From Alphaproteobacteria bacterium (GTDB taxonomy: Bacteria > Pseudomonadota > Alphaproteobacteria > UBA828), in contig JAUVWK010000192.1 of the NCBI GenBank assembly GCA_030604165.1, forward strand, positions 1-5,887: a stretch of 5,887 nucleotides of DNA. The letters run 5' to 3'. Shown piece after piece: positions 1 to 5,887 of the stretch. The translations under genes were made by a program, and so were the position numbers. The notes beneath the pieces were generated by a model that saw nothing but the letters and a program-made list of their open reading frames with translations, had not been told where the DNA came from and searched no databases. Position 1 is the first letter of the stretch, and every line of letters begins with the position of its first letter.

Positions 1-1007
1 GTCGGCGGCGGCTCGCCCGCGCCGCGGCCCGTCAGATAGCGTGAGTAATTCTCGATCCCGGCGCTGCTCCCCGTGGGGTCGATCATTTCCAAATCGATCA
101 TCGTGCGCTGCTCCAGCCGCTGCGCCTCGAGCAACTGATTGTCGCGCGTGAGCGCCTCGAGCCGTTCGGCGAGCTCGACCTTGATGCCCTTGACCGCCTG
201 CTGCAGCGTCGGTCGCGGCGTGACGTAATGGCTGTTGGGGTAGATGCGCACTTGCGAGAGCGCCGCCGTCTTGTGCCCGGTCAGCGGATCGAACTCGACG
301 ATCTCCTCGACCTCGTCGCCGAACAGCGAAATGCGCCAGGCGCGGTTCTCGGAGTGCGCCGGAAAGATCTCGATGACGTCGCCGCGCACGCGAAAGTCGC
401 CGCGCTCGAGGCTCTGGTTGTTGCGCCGGTATTGCAGTTCGACCAGCTTTTGCAGGAGCGCGCGCTGCTCGATGCGCCCGCGCACGGCAATCGAGACGGT
501 CATGGAGGAATAGGTCTCGACCGAGCCGATGCCGTAGATGCAAGAGACCGAGGCCACGATAACCACGTCTTCGCGCTCCAGCAGCGCCCGGGTGGCCGAG
601 TGGCGCATGCGGTCGATCTGCTCGTTGATGGAGGCATCCTTCTCGATATAGGTGTCGGTGCGCGGGACATAGGCCTCGGGCTGGTAATAGTCGTAGTAGG
701 AGACGAAATACTCGACCGAATTATTCGGAAAGAACGACTTCATCTCGCCATAAAGCTGGGCGGCGAGCGTCTTGTTCGGCGCCAGCACCAGCGTCGGCCG
801 GCAGAGGCGTTCGATGACATGCGCTATGGTATAGGTCTTGCCCGAGCCGGTTACGCCCAACAGCACCTGATCGCGTTCGCCCCGTTTCAAGCCGTCGGTC
901 AACGCCTCGATCGCTTGCGGCTGATCGCCGGCCGGCTGGTAGTCGGAGACGAGCGTGAACGGCGTCGCGGCCTCGGCTGAATTATCTATCGCGGGTTTCC
1001 GGCTCAT
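1..1007 (-). CDS. uvrB: UvrABC excinuclease subunit B, N-terminal 335 residues (partial)
   Basis: UvrB is the DNA-damage-verifying helicase-like subunit of bacterial nucleotide excision repair. It is loaded by UvrA at lesions and then recruits UvrC for incision in the cytoplasm. Translation of the minus strand from the ATG at 1007-1005 gives an unbroken 335 codons to the window edge, about half of the usual 670-720 residues. Visible motifs are the [12 protein letters not shown] entry region (residues 22-33), Walker A GVTGSGKT (51-58), [16 protein letters not shown] (75-90), the tyrosine-rich beta-hairpin [15 protein letters not shown] (101-115) that clamps the DNA strand, and the [10 protein letters not shown] segment (319-328). 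The start is firm: an in-frame TAG lies two codons upstream (1013-1011). The N-terminus is about 11 residues longer than E. coli UvrB. No convincing Shine-Dalgarno precedes it. No alphaproteobacterial LexA box (GTTC-N7-GTTC) is visible in the upstream spacer, so SOS control is not supported by this sequence. Confidence 0.97.
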   Translation of the reverse strand, partial: MSRKPAIDNSAEAATPFTLVSDYQPAGDQPQAIEALTDGLKRGERDQVLLGVTGSGKTYTIAHVIERLCRPTLVLAPNKTLAAQLYGEMKSFFPNNSVEYFVSYYDYYQPEAYVPRTDTYIEKDASINEQIDRMRHSATRALLEREDVVIVASVSCIYGIGSVETYSSMTVSIAVRGRIEQRALLQKLVELQYRRNNQSLERGDFRVRGDVIEIFPAHSENRAWRISLFGDEVEEIVEFDPLTGHKTAALSQVRIYPNSHYVTPRPTLQQAVKGIKVELAERLEALTRDNQLLEAQRLEQRTMIDLEMIDPTGSSAGIENYSRYLTGRGAGEPPP

Positions 1008-1042
1008 GCCCTAAGTATATATGTGAGATGACGGTGTCGTAA
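1005..1042 (-). promoter_or_regulatory. Putative uvrB promoter, leaderless geometry
   Basis: On the minus strand the hexamer TATACT (1019-1014, five of six matches to the -10 consensus) lies in a short AT-rich island within GC-rich DNA. A weak -35 candidate, TTACGA (1042-1037), sits 17 bp upstream. The -10 ends seven bases before the A of the uvrB ATG, so transcription would start at or next to the start codon and give a leaderless mRNA. The lack of a clear ribosome-binding site there agrees with this. This is inferred from motif and spacing only. Confidence 0.35.
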
Positions 1043-1112
1043 CGTTGGGGTAGGCGCGGGACCGACCGGTTGCCGGCGCTTGCCGCGACGCGCTGCCCCG
1101 ATTCGAGAGGTT

Positions 1113-1127
1113 GGAGGTCCGAGCGTG
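1113..1127 (+). promoter_or_regulatory. Ribosome-binding site deciding a GTG start
   Basis: A full GGAGGT Shine-Dalgarno (1113-1118) lies six bases before GTG at 1125-1127. It selects this GTG as the methyltransferase start over the in-frame TTG at 1080, which would add 15 residues not typical of the family and has no comparable site. Confidence 0.8.
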
Positions 1128-2042
1128 TCCTGGACGACCGTGCGCCAAGCCTATGCGACCCTGCGGGCGGCCGCGTCCGACGACGCGCCGCTCGATAGCG
1201 CCTGGGCGGCCTATCGGACCGCGGTCGAAGCAACGGCGGAGCGCCCCCCCTTTCATCTTCGTGTCCTCCTCGAGACCCTGGAGGACGTCGCCAAGAGCCG
1301 CGGCATCGCGCCAGACAAGGTCGCCATTCTCGATCACGGCTGCGGCGGCTGCCAGACCGTGCTTTACCTCATCGCCCGCGGTTATCGCGCCGCTTGCGGT
1401 GTCGACCTCGGCCCCAATGGGCACATTGAACCGCTCAACAAGATCCTGCAAAGCGTCGGAATGGCCGCGCCACGTTTTTTTGAGTATGACGGGCTGCGCC
1501 TGCCCTTCGCCGACGGCAGTTTCGATTTGATTTTCAGTCAGCAAGTTTTGGAGCACGTGTCGGCGCCTTATTTCGAAGCTTACTATGCCGAGGAAGCGCG
1601 CGTGCTGAAACCGGGCGGTATCGTGCTGCACCAAGTGCCGCACCGGCTGGTGCCCTACGAATCCCACACGCGAACCTGGCTGATTCACTATTTCCCCAAA
1701 GCGGCGCGCCGCCTTCTTTATACCCTCTCCGGCAACGACCCGGATTATGTCGAAGCGATCCTGGCGCTGCGTTGGCCCTGGGTTCATAGCCGCAAGATGC
1801 GACAGGTGTTCGGCAACCACCGCAATATCACATTGCGTCGGCTCGCGGTTACCCGCGATTTCGACCGGCCGGGAGAGGCGGTGTTCGAGGGCTCGACACG
1901 GCTGCGCAAACTGATCGATCTGCTCTCCAACGCACCCGTCTTGCGCGAGGTCGCCGGCCCCATCATTGCGAATTTCGTCATGACCGAATCGCTGGCGGTC
2001 AAGGAATCGAAACCCGCGCGCGGGCCCGACCATCGGGCCTAA
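1125..2042 (+). CDS. Class I SAM-dependent methyltransferase, substrate unknown
   Basis: This 305-residue soluble protein has the Rossmann-type fold signatures of class I S-adenosylmethionine methyltransferases (Methyltransf_11/25-like). Motif I is LDHGCGGCQ (69-77), the glycine-rich SAM loop. The acidic residue expected to hold the ribose hydroxyls is Asp94 in GVDLG (92-96). The post-I/motif IV stretch is FDLIFSQQVLEH (133-144), followed by LKPGG (161-165). About 65 residues of mostly helical sequence precede the core and about 140 residues follow it, rich in Arg and aromatic residues; this tail probably forms the substrate cap. No signal peptide or membrane segment is seen. The substrate cannot be read from the sequence: small molecule, lipid-linked sugar or quinone-type targets are all possible. 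It is divergent from uvrB and is followed after 69 bp by the DUF6494-like gene. The reading frame crosses a run of seven C (1244-1250) and a run of seven T (1475-1481) without disruption. Confidence 0.88.
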   Translation: MSWTTVRQAYATLRAAASDDAPLDSAWAAYRTAVEATAERPPFHLRVLLETLEDVAKSRGIAPDKVAILDHGCGGCQTVLYLIARGYRAACGVDLGPNGHIEPLNKILQSVGMAAPRFFEYDGLRLPFADGSFDLIFSQQVLEHVSAPYFEAYYAEEARVLKPGGIVLHQVPHRLVPYESHTRTWLIHYFPKAARRLLYTLSGNDPDYVEAILALRWPWVHSRKMRQVFGNHRNITLRRLAVTRDFDRPGEAVFEGSTRLRKLIDLLSNAPVLREVAGPIIANFVMTESLAVKESKPARGPDHRA

Positions 2043-2064
2043 CATACCACCCTAAGAGGGAGCG

Positions 2065-2091
2065 ATGCGGCGCTCGCGCCGCACAACATAG
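2065..2091 (+). other. Possible 8-codon leader minigene (MRRSRRTT) containing a hairpin
   Basis: An ATG at 2065-2067, preceded by the purine-rich AGAGGGAG (2055-2062), opens an 8-codon frame that ends at TAG 2089-2091. It lies between the methyltransferase stop and the DUF6494-like gene, whose proposed start is 20 bases further on and in another frame. It could be a translated leader that delivers ribosomes to the weak downstream start, or the remnant of an older start separated by a frameshift. A chance ORF is also quite possible at this length. Confidence 0.25.
2067..2082 (+). repeat. Perfect GC-only inverted repeat (hairpin)
   Basis: GCGGCGC (2067-2073) and GCGCCGC (2076-2082) are exact reverse complements separated by two bases, so the RNA would fold into a six- or seven-pair GC stem with a tight loop. 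No T-run follows (the next bases are ACAACATA), so it is not a standard intrinsic terminator. It could end or attenuate transcription after the methyltransferase, or shape the 5' region of the next gene. Confidence 0.45.
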
Positions 2092-2111
2092 GCGCAATTC
2101 GAGAGGTCGGG

Positions 2112-2318
2112 CTGAACGAAGACGTGTTCAATAGGGAAATCCGCAAGTTCTTGAAGCAGCTCGGCGTCACCTCGCAGCGCGAGATCGAGGCCGCCGTGCG
2201 CAAGGCCCTGGACGAGGGGCGGCTCAAAGGCGACGAGCGGCTCACGGCGCGGGCGCGGGTCACCATCGATACGCTGGGGCTCGAGCACGAAATCGAGACC
2301 GAGATCAGCTTGGCGTGA
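2112..2318 (+). CDS. Small DUF6494-like conserved protein, probable CTG start
   Basis: This is a 68-residue soluble hypothetical protein. It reads, after the initiator, NEDVFNREIRKFLKQLGVTSQ and then a helical, charged stretch (REIEAAVRKALDEGRLKGDE) and a beta-like tail (LTARARVTIDTLGLEHEIET). It resembles the small DUF6494 family as I remember it, whose members begin with an M-N/D-E-D motif. There is no ATG or TTG in frame between the previous stop (2040-2042) and the conserved core. The candidates are CTG at 2112 and GTG at 2124. The CTG is preferred: GAGGT (2103-2107) lies four bases before it, and it restores the expected N-terminus, whereas the GTG is 16 bases from that site and would drop four conserved residues. 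No catalytic residues, cysteines or membrane segments are seen, and the function is unknown. The family call comes from memory and is moderately sure. Confidence 0.75.
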   Translation: MNEDVFNREIRKFLKQLGVTSQREIEAAVRKALDEGRLKGDERLTARARVTIDTLGLEHEIETEISLA

Positions 2319-2350
2319 GGCGGCGCTCTTGCCCCAAGGCGTCGCACCGC

Positions 2351-4897
<2,547 letters not shown>

Positions 4898-4899
4898 TT

Positions 4900-4935
4900 C
4901 GCCCGCACCTGGGCGCCACTCTACCTGTTTCTTCA
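4900..4935 (+). terminator. Weak terminator candidate after aminotransferase copy 2
   Basis: CGCCC (4900-4904) and GGGCG (4911-4915) form a five-pair stem with a six-base loop, starting just after the TGA. A pyrimidine-rich stretch with TTT follows about ten bases later (CTGTTTCTTC), rather than the usual immediate T-run. The stem is short, so this may not work as a terminator. Confidence 0.25.
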
Positions 4936-4975
4936 ATTCAACTCGGCCGTGTGCCGGGGAGCGCGGCGGGGCAAC

Positions 4976-4991
4976 GGAGGGATGCGATATG
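4976..4991 (+). promoter_or_regulatory. Ribosome-binding site of msrP
   Basis: GGAGGG (4976-4981) lies seven bases before ATG 4989-4991. It selects this ATG over the overlapping out-of-frame ATG at 4982, which sits directly against the site and would open an unrelated frame. Confidence 0.8.
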
Positions 4992-5887
4992 CCGATCAAG
5001 CGCAAGCGTGGCTGGGAGCTGCCGGATTCGGCGGCGGCCCCGGAATCGGTGTTTCTCGAGCGGCGGGCGCTGATCGAGGCGGCGGGTCTTGGCGCCGCGC
5101 TGGCGCTGGCGGGCCCGCTGGGCGCGGCGCTGGCACCCGGAACCGCCCTGGCCGACGAGGAGCTGCCGGAGGCCTCGGCGGCGCTTTATCCGGCGCCGCG
5201 CAACGAGCGCTACGGGCTCGATCGCGCGATCACACCCGAAGAATTCGCCACGACCTACAACAACTACTATGAGTTCGGCTCCTACAAGACCATCTGGAAG
5301 GAGGCCCAGGCGCTCAAGATCCGGCCCTGGACGGTGGCGATCAGCGGCCTGGTGGAACAGCCGCTGACCATGGATATCGACGACCTTCTAAAGCGCATGC
5401 CGCTGGAGGAGCGGCTCTATCGCCACCGTTGCGTCGAGGCCTGGTCGATGGCCGTGCCCTATGGCGGCTTTCCGCTCAAGGCGCTGCTCGATTTGGCGCG
5501 ACCGCTCGCCGCGGCCAAATATCTGATCATGGAGACCTTCGAGGATCCCTCCGTGGCCAAGGGGCAAAAGCAGTTTTGGTACCCCTGGCCCTATGTCGAG
5601 GGGCTTACCATCGCAGAGGCGGCCAATGAGCTCGCCTTCATCGCCACCGGCTATTACGGCAAGCCCATCCCCAAACAAAACGGCGCGCCGCTGCGCCTCG
5701 CGGTGCCCTGGAAGTACGGCTTCAAGCACATCAAGGGGATCGTGCGCTTTCATTTTGCCGAGAGCCCACCGGTCACCTTCTGGCAAGAGGTCGCGGGCAA
5801 CGAATATGGCTTCTGGGCCAACGTCAACCCGGAGGTGCCGCATCCGCGCTGGAGCCAGGCCAGCGAGCGCGTGCTCGGCACCAATGA
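4989..5887 (+). CDS. msrP: Protein-methionine-sulfoxide reductase catalytic subunit MsrP (formerly YedY), 3' truncated
   Basis: MsrP is the periplasmic molybdopterin enzyme that reduces methionine sulfoxide in proteins damaged by oxidants, with electrons from the membrane haem protein MsrQ. The 299 residues present cover nearly all of the usual 310-335. The N-terminus looks like a twin-arginine export signal: ERRALIEAAG with Arg25-Arg26, a hydrophobic Ala/Leu-rich stretch (31-49) and a likely cleavage after ALA (53-55). The Tat motif is imperfect, with Ala-Leu after the arginines. Family motifs are YNNYYEFG (90-97), YRHRCVEAWSM (144-154) with Cys148 as the molybdenum ligand, YPWPYVEGL (198-206), YYGKPIPKQNGAPLR (222-236), VPWKYGFKHIKGI (239-251) and NEYGFWANVNPEVPHPRWSQ (271-290). 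The match to E. coli MsrP is clear from the Cys148 region onward. The gene follows aminotransferase copy 2 by 91 bp. The stop lies beyond the edge, and msrQ is expected next. Confidence 0.95.
   Translation, partial: MPIKRKRGWELPDSAAAPESVFLERRALIEAAGLGAALALAGPLGAALAPGTALADEELPEASAALYPAPRNERYGLDRAITPEEFATTYNNYYEFGSYKTIWKEAQALKIRPWTVAISGLVEQPLTMDIDDLLKRMPLEERLYRHRCVEAWSMAVPYGGFPLKALLDLARPLAAAKYLIMETFEDPSVAKGQKQFWYPWPYVEGLTIAEAANELAFIATGYYGKPIPKQNGAPLRLAVPWKYGFKHIKGIVRFHFAESPPVTFWQEVAGNEYGFWANVNPEVPHPRWSQASERVLGTN

Noticed and set aside
228..980. Long plus-strand ORF (250 codons) within 228-980
   Set aside because: It lies wholly antisense to uvrB, whose motifs are unmistakable; GC-rich codon bias keeps the opposite frame open.
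1008..1124. LexA (SOS) box between uvrB and the methyltransferase
   Set aside because: No GTTC-N7-GTTC or close variant was found when reading both strands of the spacer.
1011..2045. Minus-strand ORF of 344 codons opposite the methyltransferase
   Set aside because: The methyltransferase on the plus strand has clear SAM motifs and a full ribosome-binding site; the antisense product shows no recognisable domain.
5388..5843. Minus-strand ORF of 151 codons at the right end
   Set aside because: It is antisense to msrP, which has the conserved molybdenum-ligand cysteine and family motifs in the plus-strand frame.

Overview
This GC-rich window reads as chromosomal DNA of a proteobacterium, most likely an alphaproteobacterium of the Rhodospirillales/Rhizobiales type. 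The basis is the alphaproteobacterial look of UvrB, of the two class 1-beta aspartate aminotransferases and of MsrP, plus a small DUF6494-type protein. The lineage is inferred from remembered family sequences, not from a search. No RNA genes, insertion sequences, CRISPR arrays or integration sites are visible.

Layout. Positions 1-1007 (minus strand) hold the first half of uvrB, which runs off the left edge. A divergent spacer of 117 bp separates it from a plus-strand series. That series is a class I SAM-dependent methyltransferase (1125-2042), a 68-residue DUF6494-like protein that seems to start at a CTG (2112-2318), two tandem class 1-beta aspartate/prephenate aminotransferase paralogues (2421-3623 and 3689-4897), and msrP (4989 to the right edge), which is cut only a few dozen residues before its end. 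Coding density is high and no gene-free stretch exceeds about 120 bp.

How the genes relate. UvrB acts in nucleotide excision repair. MsrP repairs oxidised methionines in periplasmic proteins and would need the membrane haem protein MsrQ, normally encoded next to it and here expected just past the right edge. The aminotransferases would make aspartate/glutamate-family products and probably arogenate, a precursor of phenylalanine and tyrosine. I see no single pathway joining all the genes; this is mostly an ordinary housekeeping region.

The most interesting signal is in the aminotransferase pair. The proteins align without a gap over 400 residues at about 78% identity by hand count (89 differences). 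All PLP-binding and catalytic residues are kept in both. The second copy has replaced two residues expected to contact the distal carboxylate of the substrate (Thr16 to Ile, Lys101 to Tyr) and has a diverged N-terminal loop, which suggests a changed substrate range. Other points are the probable non-AUG start of the DUF6494 gene, an 8-codon minigene and perfect hairpin in front of it, and a uvrB promoter candidate placed so that the mRNA would be leaderless.
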